Source: Sphingomonas psychrotolerans
GTDB lineage: Bacteria; Pseudomonadota; Alphaproteobacteria; Sphingomonadales; Sphingomonadaceae
Reading direction: 5' to 3'
Assembly: GCF_002796605.1 (NCBI RefSeq)
Contig: NZ_CP024923.1
Span: 1,178,001-1,242,000, forward strand
Length of the DNA stretch: 64,000 nucleotides
Numbering within the stretch: the stretch's first letter is position 1; each line of letters starts with the position of its first letter. Shown piece by piece: positions 41,703-50,873 of this stretch. Both the position numbers and the translations under genes were made by a program. Under the pieces are notes generated by a model that did no database searches, was not told where the DNA came from, and saw nothing but the letters and a program-made list of their open reading frames with translations.

Positions 41703-42373
41703 CCCAGCCGGCCCTCGTGCAGCCGCACCACCCGGTCCATCCGCTCGGCGAGCCGCTCGTTGTGCGTCGCGACCAAGGCCGCCGAGCCCTCGTCACGGAC
41801 GAGCGTGAGGAATTCGGCGAAGACGCGGTCGGCGGTGGCCTCGTCGAGATTGCCGGTGGGCTCGTCGGCGAGCACCAAGGCCGGCCGGTTGGCGAGCGCG
41901 CGGGCGACGGCGACACGTTGCTGCTCGCCGCCCGAGAGCTGGTTGGGGCGATGGGTCAGCCGCTCTGCCAGCCCCAGCGCCGACAGCAATTGCCCGGCGC
42001 GTGCATCGGCATCGGCGCGGGTGGCACCGCGGATCATCTGGGGCAGTACGACATTCTCGATCGCGCTGAAATCGGGGAGCAGATGGTGGAACTGATAGAC
42101 GAAACCTAGCTGCTCGCGGCGGACCTCCGTGCGGCCGCCCGCGGGGAGCTGCGCGGCTTCCTTGCCGGCGATGCGGATCGAGCCCTCGAAGCCGCCCTCG
42201 AGCAGGCCCACGGCCTGCAGAAGCGTCGACTTGCCCGAGCCCGACGGACCCAGCAATGCGACGATCTCGCCCGGCTGAATGTCGAGATCGACGCCGCGCA
42301 GGACATGGATCACAGCTTCGCCCTGGCGGAAGCTGCGCTTGAGGCCGCGGGTCTGGAGGATCGGCTCACTCAT
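41699..42373 (-). CDS. lolD: lipoprotein-releasing ABC transporter ATPase
   Basis: Energises extraction of outer-membrane lipoproteins from the inner membrane. The 224 residues show Walker [19 protein letters not shown]-loop [13 protein letters not shown], signature [15 protein letters not shown], Walker [16 protein letters not shown] and the H-loop VATHNERLA. It starts 8 bp inside the end of the permease gene, so the pair is a transporter operon. Confidence 0.94.
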   Translation of the reverse strand: MSEPILQTRGLKRSFRQGEAVIHVLRGVDLDIQPGEIVALLGPSGSGKSTLLQAVGLLEGGFEGSIRIAGKEAAQLPAGGRTEVRREQLGFVYQFHHLLPDFSAIENVVLPQMIRGATRADADARAGQLLSALGLAERLTHRPNQLSGGEQQRVAVARALANRPALVLADEPTGNLDEATADRVFAEFLTLVRDEGSAALVATHNERLAERMDRVVRLHEGRLG

Positions 42374-43616
42374 AACGCAGCACCTGGACCGGATCGGTGC
42401 TCGCCGCTTTCCATGCCGGGTAGAGCGTGGCGAGGAAGGCGAAGAGCAGCGCCATTACGCAGATTCCGATCGTCTCGAACGGATCGGTCTTGGCGGGTAA
42501 TTCGGTGAGAAAGCGCATCGAGGGGTCCCAGACCTGCTGCCCGGTGACGAGGCCGATGAACTGGACGACCTGCGCGCGGAAAGTGATGAACAGGAAACCG
42601 AGTACGCCGCCGGCCGCGACGCCGAGCGCGCCGATCGTGGTGCCGACGGTGACGAAGATCCGCATCAGCCCGCCGCGCGTCGCCCCCATCGTCCGCAGCA
42701 CCGCGATGTCGCGCATCTTCGAGCGGACCAGCATGATCAGCGACGAGACGATGTTGAACGAGGCGACCACGAGGATGATCGACAAAACGGTGAACGAGAC
42801 CACCCGATCGACCTGGAGCGCCTCGAACAATTCGCGGTTCATCTGGCGCCAGTCGACGATCTGGCCGCTCTTGCCGACCTTGTCGACCAAAGGCGAGACG
42901 ATCCGCTGGACGTTGTCCGGATCATTGGTGTCCATCTCGACCATGCTCACCGCATCTCCGAGGAGCAGCAGAGTCTGCGCGTCCTCGATCGGCATGACCA
43001 CGAAGATCTTGTCGAAATCATAGACGCCGACCTCGAAGATCGCCTCGACCGTGTAGCTGACCGAGCGGTACATGGTGCCCATCGGAGTGGCCGCGCCGTT
43101 GAAATTGATTACCGTAATCTTGCTGCCCACCGTCGCGCCAAGCGATTCGGCGAGTCGCGATCCGATCGCGACCTGCTCACCGCCTGGGCGCAGCCGGTTG
43201 AGCGATCCGATCACTTCCTTGCCCCTGAGTGCCGGGTTTGCGCGGATGTCTTCGACGCGCATGCCGCGAACCTGGGCGGATTCGACACGGCCGTTGAAAG
43301 TGACCAGCAGCGGCTGCTCGATCAGCGGCGTCGCGCTGGTTACCCCGGGTGTCGCCTTCGCCTGCGCAACGATCTGGCGCCAGTCGCGCAACTGACCGGC
43401 ATAGCCCTGGACCACGGCATGGCCGTTGAGCCCGGTGATCTTGTCGAACAGCTCGGCGCGGAAGCCGTTCATCACGCTCATCACGACGATGAGCGCGGCG
43501 ACGCCGAGCATCACCGCGACGAGGCTGAATCCGGCGACGACAGCGATGAACGCCTCGCTGCGGCCAGGCAAAAGATAGCGGCGGGCGATCATCCGCTCGT
43601 AGCGCGAGAGTAGCAT
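42366..43616 (-). CDS. lipoprotein-releasing system permease LolC/LolE
   Basis: The inner-membrane partner of LolD, 416 residues, with four membrane segments: one near the N-terminus ([20 protein letters not shown]), then a periplasmic domain of about 200 residues, and three C-terminal segments of the FtsX/MacB type ([20 protein letters not shown] and following). The segment [18 protein letters not shown] is typical of LolC/E. Only one permease gene is present, as in other alphaproteobacteria, so it likely works as a homodimer. Confidence 0.92.
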   Translation of the reverse strand: MLLSRYERMIARRYLLPGRSEAFIAVVAGFSLVAVMLGVAALIVVMSVMNGFRAELFDKITGLNGHAVVQGYAGQLRDWRQIVAQAKATPGVTSATPLIEQPLLVTFNGRVESAQVRGMRVEDIRANPALRGKEVIGSLNRLRPGGEQVAIGSRLAESLGATVGSKITVINFNGAATPMGTMYRSVSYTVEAIFEVGVYDFDKIFVVMPIEDAQTLLLLGDAVSMVEMDTNDPDNVQRIVSPLVDKVGKSGQIVDWRQMNRELFEALQVDRVVSFTVLSIILVVASFNIVSSLIMLVRSKMRDIAVLRTMGATRGGLMRIFVTVGTTIGALGVAAGGVLGFLFITFRAQVVQFIGLVTGQQVWDPSMRFLTELPAKTDPFETIGICVMALLFAFLATLYPAWKAASTDPVQVLRYE

Positions 43617-43921
43617 GCGGTCGGTATGGCCCTGACGTGAGTGCTCGGCGCCGCTCTAGGCCATGGCGGCGGCGGCTGGCAATGCAGGCCGCGCAAATCG
43701 GGTGTGTCCCGCATGTTGCCGATTCAACACAGGGTGAGACCAATCTGCGCCTAGTCTTTGTAAACCCGGTGACAAAAGTCGTTCGCCGACGTAGCAGACG
43801 GCTGTCGAAACGCAGGCAGCAAATGGCCGTGGTTCGGGGAGGGCTTCGCCCCGCTCGTAGGCAAGTACGGGCGTGCGGGCAGAGCCTTACAAAGGGTGCT
43901 GACGAGCAGTCGTCACGCAGG

Positions 43922-43950
43922 CGCCCGGATCGGAAACGGTCCGGGCGTTT
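43922..43950 (+). terminator. intrinsic terminator-like hairpin with no gene upstream
   Basis: CGCCCGGATC pairs with GGTCCGGGCG (one G-T pair), loop GGAAAC, followed by TTTGCCGTTT. On the plus strand no protein gene precedes it for 300 bases, so it either ends a small RNA or serves nothing obvious. Confidence 0.45.
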
Positions 43951-43975
43951 GCCGTTTCTGGACATTCTTCCACAT

Positions 43976-44051
43976 CGTCATCCCGGCGCACGCCGGGATC
44001 TCGTGCCGTGTCGCGCCTCCTCCTGAGATCCCGCCGTTCGCCGGGACGACG
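43976..44051. repeat. CATCCCGGC-type intergenic repeat
   Basis: Begins CGTCATCCCGGCG, continues ATCTCGTGCC.. and CCTGAGATCCCGCC, and ends CGCCGGGACGACG, an imperfect inverted repeat of its own start. Same modular plan as 52123-52206. Confidence 0.6.
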
Positions 44052-44139
44052 TCCAATTCGGAAAGGAGGGGGGCGATGCGGGCGCCGCCCCCCTCCCCCT
44101 AACCTCCCCCGGCCATGGCGAGAGGCTAGATCGGGACGA

Positions 44140-46641
44140 TCAGAAGGACTTGCTGATCGTCAAACCATAGGTCCGCGGATCGGCCGGGTTGCCGGCCACC
44201 AGACCGGTGTTGCCCGGGGTCGTCGCGAGCAATTCGAAATACTCCTCGTCGAAGGCGTTGCGCACCCAGCCGAAGATGTTGAAGTCGTCGGTGCGGTAGC
44301 CGAGCCGGAAGTTCGCCAGCGTGTATCCCCCGATGTCGGTATAGATCGACCGCGAGGCGTTGGACGAGAATTTGGAGCGCGAGCTGGCATCGCCGGCGAG
44401 ATAGAACTCGCCGTCGAGCCCGAATACCTTGGCGGGGGCGTTATACTCCGCGCCGTAGGAGAAGGCCCAGTTGGAGATGCCGGGCAGCCATTGTCCGGAA
44501 ATGTCGCACACGACGGGGCTCAGCTGGCCCGGAACCCCCGGGGTGCCGCCCGGGCTGCCCACCGGCGCTGCGGTGCCGCCGGAGCGCTCGGGTGGGCACG
44601 GCGCGTTGACGAACTCGACATATTCGTGATCGGTATAGGCGCCGTTGATATACGCAGTGAACCGTTCGGTCGGGCGGATCGAGAAGTCGGCCTCTACGCC
44701 GCGGACGCGCACTTCGCCGGCATTGGCGAGATAACCGCGCAGCGTCGACGTCGAGCTGTTGTTCACGATCGCCTGATAGTCCTTGATGATCGTCCAATAG
44801 CCGGTGACGTTGAGCGTCGCCTTGCGATCCCAGAATTGCGATTTCACGCCGAGCTCGAAGTGATCGACCTTTTCGGGATCGATCTGGGCGAGCTCGGTCT
44901 GGACCACGCCGTTGACCACGGGCACGCCGTTGAGGTTCAGGCCGCCCGATTTGAAGGTGTGGGCATAGGTCGCGTAGAGCAGCACGTCGCGCGAGGGCTT
45001 GTACGACGCAGTCAGATCGTAAGTGAGGTTCCAGGCGCGATACGCCTCGTCGACGAACGCCTGGGGCTGGATCGCCTCGCGCTGCGCCGCCTGACGCGGG
45101 GTGCCGCCGCTATAGGGCACCAGAACGCCCTGCGCGTCGCGGACGATGCTGACATAGCTGCCGACCTTGTCGTCGTAATTGACCCGGATGCCGGGCGAGA
45201 GCGTGATCGAATCGGTCACGTCCCAATTGAACTTGCCGAAGATCGCGCCACTGAAATTCTTGAGGCGGATGTCGTTCTCCGCGGTCAGCCCATCGAGGAC
45301 GCTCGGATCGTTCGAAAGCGCGCTCGACGGATTGAGCAGCCACCGGCTCGCCGCCGATCCCTGCTGCTGCTGACCGGTGGTGTGGATCTTCTGGTAGAAG
45401 CCGAAGACACCGACGACATAGTCGAAGCCATTGCCTTCGCCGGCATAGCGGAATTCCTGAGTGAACTGATCCTGCCGCGTCGGGTTCTGCGAGAGCGTGG
45501 TGATCGGCAGACCGGTGAAGTCGCGATCGTTCTTCGGACCCCAATCCCAGAAGCGCCACGCCGTGACCGAAGTCAGCGTGCCCGAACCGAGACTGAGCTC
45601 GCCGCGCAGCGAGACGCCGCCGAGCACGTTGAGCGCGTTCAACTCGGCATCGACGTCGGTTAGCCGATCGAACGGGTTGGTGCTCGGCACGGTATAGCCA
45701 AGCGCCGCAGTGAGGGCCGGATATTGCCGGTTAGCGGCGCGCTGGGTCGGGCCGTAGCGCACATAGATTTGCGCGCAGCATTCAGGATCCTGGCGATTAT
45801 AATCGCCCGACAGGGTGAGGCTGAGGCTGTCGCTCGCGCGCCACAGCAGCGCGCCGCGCAGACCGATATTGTCCTGCTCGTTGATATAATTGTCGGTGGC
45901 GGTGTTGAAGATGGTGCCGCGGCGGCTGGTGGTGGAGATGCCGAGCCGGACCGCGACGTCCTCGGCGAGCGGGCCGGAGATCGAGGCCTTGGCCTGCTTG
46001 AACGCGAGGTTGCCGGCAGTCACTTCGGCGCGACCCTCGAAATTGAAGCTGGGCGCCTTGCTGGTGATGCTGATCGCGCCGGCGACGGTATTCTTGCCAT
46101 AGAGCGTGCCCTGCGGACCGCGCAGCGTCTCGACCTGCTGGACGTCGAGAAAATCGAGCGTGGCGACCGCGACGCGGCTGAAATAGACCTGGTCGATATA
46201 GACCCCGACGCCCTGATCGATGCCGTCATTGGTCAGGCCGAGCGGCGCACCCAGACCGCGGATGTTGACCGAGGAGTTGCGCGGGTTGGACGAGTAGAAT
46301 TGCAGCGTCGGCTGGAGCTGCTGGAGACGCTGGACATTGAAGCTGCCGGTGCTGTCGAGCTCCTTCACGCCGACTACCGAGATCGGGATCGGCACGTCCT
46401 GAACCTGCTCGGCGCGGCGGCGCGCAGTGACGACGATGTCGGAGGCGGCCGAACTGCGCTGCACGTCCTCCGGGGTGCGGTCCTGCTCGCCCGGTACCGG
46501 CACCGGCGCGCTGGTCTCGGGGGCGGTCACGGTCGGAACTTCCTGTCCGACCGCGAGCGGCGAGGCTCCGGCCAGCAGCAGCAGCGATAACGAAGAAAGG
46601 CTCATCAACATCCCCTTGGTCTTGTTACGCCCAATCTCCAT
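44140..46641 (-). CDS. TonB-dependent outer-membrane receptor
   Basis: An outer-membrane beta-barrel importer of about 833 residues. After the signal peptide and a Pro-rich stretch comes SDIVVTARRRAEQVQDVPIP, a typical sphingomonad TonB-box/plug start, the plug motif VEIRGLG-like NIRGLGAPLGLTN, LRGPQGTLYGKNTVAGAI and then a long barrel ending in Phe (GLTISKSF). The start is uncertain: ATG 46641 gives a basic signal n-region (RNKTKG), while ATG 46605 has AAGGGG at good spacing. Ligand unknown; no transport or enzyme genes adjoin it. Confidence 0.92.
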   Translation of the reverse strand: MEIGRNKTKGMLMSLSSLSLLLLAGASPLAVGQEVPTVTAPETSAPVPVPGEQDRTPEDVQRSSAASDIVVTARRRAEQVQDVPIPISVVGVKELDSTGSFNVQRLQQLQPTLQFYSSNPRNSSVNIRGLGAPLGLTNDGIDQGVGVYIDQVYFSRVAVATLDFLDVQQVETLRGPQGTLYGKNTVAGAISITSKAPSFNFEGRAEVTAGNLAFKQAKASISGPLAEDVAVRLGISTTSRRGTIFNTATDNYINEQDNIGLRGALLWRASDSLSLTLSGDYNRQDPECCAQIYVRYGPTQRAANRQYPALTAALGYTVPSTNPFDRLTDVDAELNALNVLGGVSLRGELSLGSGTLTSVTAWRFWDWGPKNDRDFTGLPITTLSQNPTRQDQFTQEFRYAGEGNGFDYVVGVFGFYQKIHTTGQQQQGSAASRWLLNPSSALSNDPSVLDGLTAENDIRLKNFSGAIFGKFNWDVTDSITLSPGIRVNYDDKVGSYVSIVRDAQGVLVPYSGGTPRQAAQREAIQPQAFVDEAYRAWNLTYDLTASYKPSRDVLLYATYAHTFKSGGLNLNGVPVVNGVVQTELAQIDPEKVDHFELGVKSQFWDRKATLNVTGYWTIIKDYQAIVNNSSTSTLRGYLANAGEVRVRGVEADFSIRPTERFTAYINGAYTDHEYVEFVNAPCPPERSGGTAAPVGSPGGTPGVPGQLSPVVCDISGQWLPGISNWAFSYGAEYNAPAKVFGLDGEFYLAGDASSRSKFSSNASRSIYTDIGGYTLANFRLGYRTDDFNIFGWVRNAFDEEYFELLATTPGNTGLVAGNPADPRTYGLTISKSF

Positions 46642-46727
46642 CAGATCAGTAGGTATTAGCCAGCAAGCGAATCTTGGGGAAGCCGAAGCTGGGTTTCTCC
46701 GCCGCAAGCCCGGCCCGGTTCAGCGCT

Positions 46728-46756
46728 CTTGAAACTGCGCGGCGACGAACCACATT
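46728..46756 (+). promoter_or_regulatory. RpoH (sigma-32) heat-shock promoter of hsp20
   Basis: CTTGAAA (46728-46734), a 15-base spacer and CCACATT (46750-46756) closely match the heat-shock consensus CTTGAAA-N13-15-CCCATnT. Transcription should start near 46763, giving a leader of about 90 bases before the hsp20 start. Confidence 0.8.
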
Positions 46757-46762
46757 GCGATT

Positions 46763-46853
46763 CGTCAAGGTGCCTGATGGGCCTGACAAGCAGCGCCGCG
46801 GATTTCCGGGCGCCGCGCAAGAGACGTTCAACTTGCTCACAGGAGGATTTGAA
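46763..46853 (+). promoter_or_regulatory. ROSE-like RNA thermometer in the hsp20 leader
   Basis: The 3' end of the leader has UUGCU (46833-46837) facing the ribosome site AGGAGGAU (46841-46848). Pairing gives U-A, C-G, a G-G mismatch, U-A and a U-U mismatch, plus a closing C-G and a four-base loop. That is the hallmark hairpin of ROSE elements. A 5' hairpin GTCAAGG/CCTGAC lies at 46764-46787. Leader length and the downstream small heat-shock gene also fit. At heat-shock temperature the hairpin would melt and free the ribosome site. Confidence 0.75.
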
Positions 46854-47318
46854 ATGCGTCAGTTCGACTTTACTCCATTCCGTCGTTCTACCGTCGGCTT
46901 CGACCGGCTGTTCGACTTGCTCGAAGCCAGCGCGCGTCAGGCGGCTAGCGAGAACTACCCCCCGTTCAACCTAGAGCGCCTCGCCGAGGACCGTTATCGC
47001 ATCACGCTCGCCGTCGCCGGCTTCAAGCCCGACGAGATCGACGTGACTGCGCAGCAGAATTTGCTGCTGGTCCAGGGCAAGAAGGCGAACGAGAACGAGA
47101 ATAACCAGGGCGCGTTCCTGCATCTCGGCATCGCCAATCGCAGCTTCGAGCGCCGCTTCGAACTCGCCGACTTCGTCCGCGTCCAAAGCGCGGATCTTGC
47201 CGACGGTCTGCTCGTGATCGAGCTGGTCCGCGAGGTTCCGGAGGCGATGAAGCCGAAGAAGATCGCAGTGAATGCCGCCAGCCAGCCGAGCGCAATCGAG
47301 CATCGCGACGCGGCATAA
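46854..47318 (+). CDS. small heat-shock protein (Hsp20/IbpA)
   Basis: ATP-independent chaperone that holds unfolding proteins. The 154 residues start MRQFDFTPFRRSTVGFDRLF, followed by the alpha-crystallin domain: YPPFNLERLAEDRYRITLAV, VTAQQNLLLVQGKK and FERRFELADFVRVQSADLAD with a C-terminal KKIAV anchoring motif. ATG 46854 is preceded by a full AGGAGG. It is controlled by an RpoH promoter and a ROSE-like element. Confidence 0.95.
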   Translation: MRQFDFTPFRRSTVGFDRLFDLLEASARQAASENYPPFNLERLAEDRYRITLAVAGFKPDEIDVTAQQNLLLVQGKKANENENNQGAFLHLGIANRSFERRFELADFVRVQSADLADGLLVIELVREVPEAMKPKKIAVNAASQPSAIEHRDAA

Positions 47319-47368
47319 CAACCAATCACGGCTAGCGGCGCTTTCCTCCCTTTGGGCGCCGCAGCAGG

Positions 47369-47402
47369 GGCGCCCGGGCACTGCCCGGGCGCCTTTTGTT
47401 TT
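47369..47402 (+). terminator. intrinsic terminator of hsp20
   Basis: GGCGCCCGGGC (47369-47379), loop ACT, and GCCCGGGCGCC (47383-47393) form a perfect 11-bp stem, followed by TTTTGTTTT. It also lies just past the stop of the convergent cyclophilin gene. Confidence 0.9.
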
Positions 47403-47413
47403 GGGATTTCAAA

Positions 47414-48084
47414 TCAGTTGGGCTGGATCCAGCGGGTCGGGCCGATCAGCCAGGGCTTGACCCGGCCGGTCGGCCTGGGGGCGCCGTCGAGCCGCACCGC
47501 GCGGAGGATCTTTACAGGCCCGGGCTGGATCATCTGGCCGCGCATCGGCCCCCTGCCCCCGCCGTCGGTTTGCCGAGGATCTTTCGCACTACGTCCATTC
47601 CCGCGACCACGCGCCCGAACGCCGAATAGCCGTTGCGCCCGGTGCCGCGGGCGTCGAGCGATGGATTGTCGCCAACCATGATCGAGAAATTGCCGGTAGC
47701 GCCGTCGATGTTAGTGCCATGCGCCATCGAGACGGTGCCATCGGTATGCCGGATGCCGGTGACGTTGGTCGGCTCGAGCGGCGGCGACGGCAGGATCCGA
47801 CGCGCATCGCTGGCGATCCCGCCCTGGACGAAGCCGAACTTAGGATTTCCGGTGCGGCGCGAGGCGCGGTAGAATCCGGTCTCGTCGAGCCGGCCATCAT
47901 CGACATAAGCGAGGAAGTTCGCAGTGGTCTTCGGCGCGCGGCGCGCGTCGAGCGCGAGGACGATCGCGCCCTCCGAGGTTTCGATCCGCACGCGGACCGT
48001 TCCGGGAGCAGGTTTGGACTGCGCGGCGGCGGGCTGGCCGGCGAGCGACAGCAACAAGGCGAGAGCCAAGAACAGGATACGCAT
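47414..48084 (-). pseudogene. exported cyclophilin-type peptidyl-prolyl isomerase, frameshifted at its end
   Basis: Periplasmic PPIase with signal peptide (RILFLALALLLSLAGQPAAA). The core has IVLALDARRAPKTTANFLAY, GFYRA, FVQGGIASDARR, TVSMAHGT and FSIMVGDNPSLDARG. The frame ends early at 47530 as GKPTAGAGGRCAAR. With one more base in the C runs at 47549-47553 or 47556-47560 it continues GGPMRGQMIQPGPVKILRAV and on to a stop at 47414, which is how this family normally ends (MKGQM-x-PVKI). The break is therefore a one-base loss in a homopolymer. Confidence 0.82.
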
Positions 48085-48138
48085 GGCGTCCGGCTAGCCG
48101 ATGGCGCGGTTCAACGGGAGGGGTTTCTTGCGATTGAC

Positions 48139-48166
48139 CGTCATCCCGGCGAACGCCGGGATGACG
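48139..48166. repeat. perfect CGTCATCCCGGCG palindrome
   Basis: Arms CGTCATCCCGGCG and CGCCGGGATGACG, 13 bp each, with AA between. It lies between pyrG and the cyclophilin gene, and is the core form of the repeat family at 20725, 43976 and 52123. It may act as a terminator. Confidence 0.7.
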
Positions 48167-48170
48167 CATG

Positions 48171-49802
48171 TCAGACTAGCCTGCTCTGCTTGACCGCGGC
48201 TTCGATGAAACTGGCGAACAACGGGTGCGGATCGAAGGGCTTGGACTTCAATTCCGGGTGGAACTGGACGCCGACGAACCACGGATGATCGGGCCGCTCG
48301 ACGATCTCTGGCAAGGTGCCGTCGGGCGACATGCCCGAGAAGACGAGACCATTCTTTTCGAGCAGCGGCCTATAGTGGGTGTTGACCTCGTAGCGGTGGC
48401 GATGGCGCTCGCTGATCTCTTCCGAGCCGTAGATCGAGGCGACGACGCTGTTGCCGCCGAGCTTCGCGGGATAGGCGCCCAGCCGCATCGTGCCGCCGAG
48501 ATCGCCGCCTTCCTCGCGCTTCTGCATGCCTTCGGTGGTCATCCATTCGGTGATCATGCCGACCACCGGCTCTTCGGTCGGGCCGAACTCGGTGGTCGAG
48601 GCGTTTTCGAGGCCCTGATCGCGCGCCGCGTCGACGCATGCCATCTGCATGCCGAGGCAGATGCCGAAGAACGGCACACCGCGCTCACGCGCGAAGCGGA
48701 CCCCGGCGATCTTGCCCTCGCTGCCGCGCTCGCCGAATCCGCCGGGCACGAGGATGCCGTCCATCGGCTCGAGCTTGGCGGCGACCTCGTCGTCGTCGCG
48801 CTCAAACAATTCGGCGTCGATCCAGCGGATGTTGACCTTGACCTGGTTGGCGATGCCGCCGTGGACCAGCGCCTCGTGGAGCGACTTATAGGCATCGGGG
48901 ACGCCCATATATTTGCCGACCACGCCGATCGTGACTTCGCCCTCGGGATTCTGGAGGCGGCTGACGATCCGCTCCCAGCGATCGAGATCCGGTGCTTCGC
49001 CGGGGTCGATGCCGAAGGCGCGGAGCACTTCCACATCGAGGCCCTCGCGGTGATATTGCATCGGCACCGCGTAGATGCTTTTCGCGTCGAGCGCAGGGAT
49101 CACCGCCGCGGTGGGCACGTTGCAGAATTGCGCGATCTTGGCGCGATCGCTTGCCGGCAGTTCGCGCTCAGAACGGCAGACGAGCACGTCGGGCTGGACG
49201 CCCAGCGCCGCCAGTTCGCGCACGCTGTGCTGAGTCGGCTTGGTCTTCAGCTCACCGGCGGCGGAGATATAGGGCACCAGGGTGACGTGGATGCTGACGG
49301 TCTGGCCGCGGCCGAGATCGTTGCGGAGCTGGCGAATCGCTTCGATGAACGGCAGCGATTCGATATCGCCGACCGTGCCGCCAATCTCGCAGAGGACGAA
49401 GTCGAGGTCCTCGGTGTCGTCCTGTGCGAATGCCTTGATCGCATCGGTGACGTGCGGGATCACCTGCACTGTCGCGCCGAGATAGTCGCCGCGGCGCTCG
49501 CGCTCGATGATCGTCTTGTAGATGCGGCCCGAGGTGACGTTGTCCGACTGACGCGAGGCGACGCCGGTGAAACGCTCATAATGGCCCAGATCGAGATCGG
49601 TCTCGGCACCGTCGTCGGTCACATAGACTTCGCCATGCTGGTGCGGCGACATCGTGCCGGGATCGACGTTGAGATAGGGGTCGAACTTGCGGATGCGGAC
49701 CCGATAGCCTCGGGCCTGGAGCAGAGCCGCGAGGCTCGCCGCCATCAGACCCTTGCCAAGCGAGGAGACCACGCCGCCGGTGATGAAAATATACCGCGCC
49801 AT
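48171..49802 (-). CDS. pyrG: CTP synthase
   Basis: Makes CTP from UTP, ATP and glutamine. The 543 residues begin [20 protein letters not shown] with the synthase P-loop, include the [24 protein letters not shown] sequence and [15 protein letters not shown]. The glutaminase domain has [20 protein letters not shown] with catalytic Cys, [11 protein letters not shown], and the [11 protein letters not shown]is/Glu. Next to secG, an order common in alphaproteobacteria. Confidence 0.98.
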   Translation of the reverse strand: MARYIFITGGVVSSLGKGLMAASLAALLQARGYRVRIRKFDPYLNVDPGTMSPHQHGEVYVTDDGAETDLDLGHYERFTGVASRQSDNVTSGRIYKTIIERERRGDYLGATVQVIPHVTDAIKAFAQDDTEDLDFVLCEIGGTVGDIESLPFIEAIRQLRNDLGRGQTVSIHVTLVPYISAAGELKTKPTQHSVRELAALGVQPDVLVCRSERELPASDRAKIAQFCNVPTAAVIPALDAKSIYAVPMQYHREGLDVEVLRAFGIDPGEAPDLDRWERIVSRLQNPEGEVTIGVVGKYMGVPDAYKSLHEALVHGGIANQVKVNIRWIDAELFERDDDEVAAKLEPMDGILVPGGFGERGSEGKIAGVRFARERGVPFFGICLGMQMACVDAARDQGLENASTTEFGPTEEPVVGMITEWMTTEGMQKREEGGDLGGTMRLGAYPAKLGGNSVVASIYGSEEISERHRHRYEVNTHYRPLLEKNGLVFSGMSPDGTLPEIVERPDHPWFVGVQFHPELKSKPFDPHPLFASFIEAAVKQSRLV

Positions 49803-49896
49803 GGGAGAAAACGCCTAACGTCATTGGCCGCACGCCGACAAGCGCGCGACTCACTTATTTTTTCATGTGTGCCCGCCTTTCGGAGGGCAGCGGCGG

Positions 49897-50289
49897 TTAT
49901 TGCGCGAGCGGAACCGAGCTGTTGGCCGGTGCGGCTGCGTTCGCGGGCGCCGCGCCTGCCGGCGCCGTGGTGTTGCCGGCCGCGAACGGCACTGCGGGCG
50001 CGCCGGTCGGCGCCGCCAGCGGCGCTGCGGGTGCGCGCTGGAGCGACGTGTCGATCGTCGTCGAGTGGCGAGACGCGGCGATGAAGGCAAGCGCGATGCT
50101 CATCACGATGAACAGAGTCGCGAGAATCCCCGTGGCGCGGGTAAGGAAATCCGCCGCGCCGCGCGCCGACATCAGGCCGGAGGGGCTGCCACCCGTGGTC
50201 AGCCCGCCGCCTTCCGAACGCTGCATGAGGATCACAGTCACGAGCAGTGCCGCGATGACGGCGTGGACGACGAGCAGAAAGGTGAACAT
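49897..50289 (-). CDS. secG: preprotein translocase subunit SecG
   Basis: Small subunit of the SecYEG channel. The 130 residues hold two membrane segments (FTFLLVVHAVIAALLVTVIL and ATGILATLFIVMSIALAFIA) and the conserved cytoplasmic loop MQRSEGGGLTTGGSPSGLMS with FLTRAT. The C-terminal 50 residues are an Ala/Pro-rich tail, common in sphingomonad SecG. Confidence 0.94.
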   Translation of the reverse strand: MFTFLLVVHAVIAALLVTVILMQRSEGGGLTTGGSPSGLMSARGAADFLTRATGILATLFIVMSIALAFIAASRHSTTIDTSLQRAPAAPLAAPTGAPAVPFAAGNTTAPAGAAPANAAAPANSSVPLAQ

Positions 50290-50498
50290 TGAGACCCGGC
50301 CTGTTGCGAAAGCGGCGACATAGGGGAGCCGGTGGCAGGGATCAACCTGCGTCTATTTCGGCTTTATCTTCGGCTTCACCGCGCGGCACAAAAATGCGCT
50401 TTTCAAACAAAGCAGTAACATTTCGCCAACGCACTGAAACCACTGGGCTCAAGCTGCGTTTGTGTGAATGCTCCCGGACAGAACCGGGAACGTAACGG

Positions 50499-50873
50499 AT
50501 GAGAAGAGCCGTGAACGCGATGCCGGACCAATCGCTGTCTTCGTGGAAGGACACGCTGATCGATTACGTGCGCTCGGGCGAGCCCGATCTCACCAATCGT
50601 CAGATGGCTCTCCTGATGCTTGTGTATCTCGACCCGGGGCCCCATACGGTCCGCGGACTGGCGCGGGCGCTGAACGTGTCGAAGCCCGTAGTTACCCGCG
50701 CCTTGAATCGCCTGGGGACGCTCGGCTATCTGCGCCGCCAACGCGACGATACCGACAAACGCAACATCTTCGTTGCGCGTACCGCTGAAGGGGCAGAGTT
50801 TCTTGCAGAGTTCGGGCACTTCCTCGCTGGGGACGCCATCGGTCAACCAGTCGCCCGCAGGGCCAACGCGTAA
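50499..50873 (+). CDS. MarR-family transcriptional regulator
   Basis: A 124-residue protein with a winged helix: LTNRQMALLMLVYLDPGP, HTVRGLARALNVSKPVVTRA as helix-turn-helix, and LNRLGTLGYLRRQRDDTDKR as wing. The start is uncertain: ATG 50499, GTG 50511 or ATG 50520 are possible. Its end overlaps the next gene (50803) by 71 bp. Target genes are unknown; the SH3 protein and argC downstream are natural candidates. Confidence 0.85.
   Translation: MRRAVNAMPDQSLSSWKDTLIDYVRSGEPDLTNRQMALLMLVYLDPGPHTVRGLARALNVSKPVVTRALNRLGTLGYLRRQRDDTDKRNIFVARTAEGAEFLAEFGHFLAGDAIGQPVARRANA

Larger units (their letters stand above)
43617..44139. other. 523-bp intergenic region with plus-strand terminator and repeat
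   Basis: No gene is evident. It holds a good plus-strand hairpin at 43922-43947 and a CATCCCGGC-type repeat at 43976-44051. The part from about 43740 to 43950 has several GC-rich stem candidates, such as GGGGAGGGCTTCGCCCC. It could encode a small RNA, or be the decayed 5' region of lolC. Confidence 0.5.

Noticed and set aside
46605..46760. Cobalamin riboswitch for the TonB receptor
   Set aside because: The receptor's upstream region shows no B12-box-like sequence and is mostly taken by the hsp20 promoter on the other strand.
50478..50495. GAACCGGGAAC near the MarR start as a LexA box
   Set aside because: Only three bases separate the half sites.
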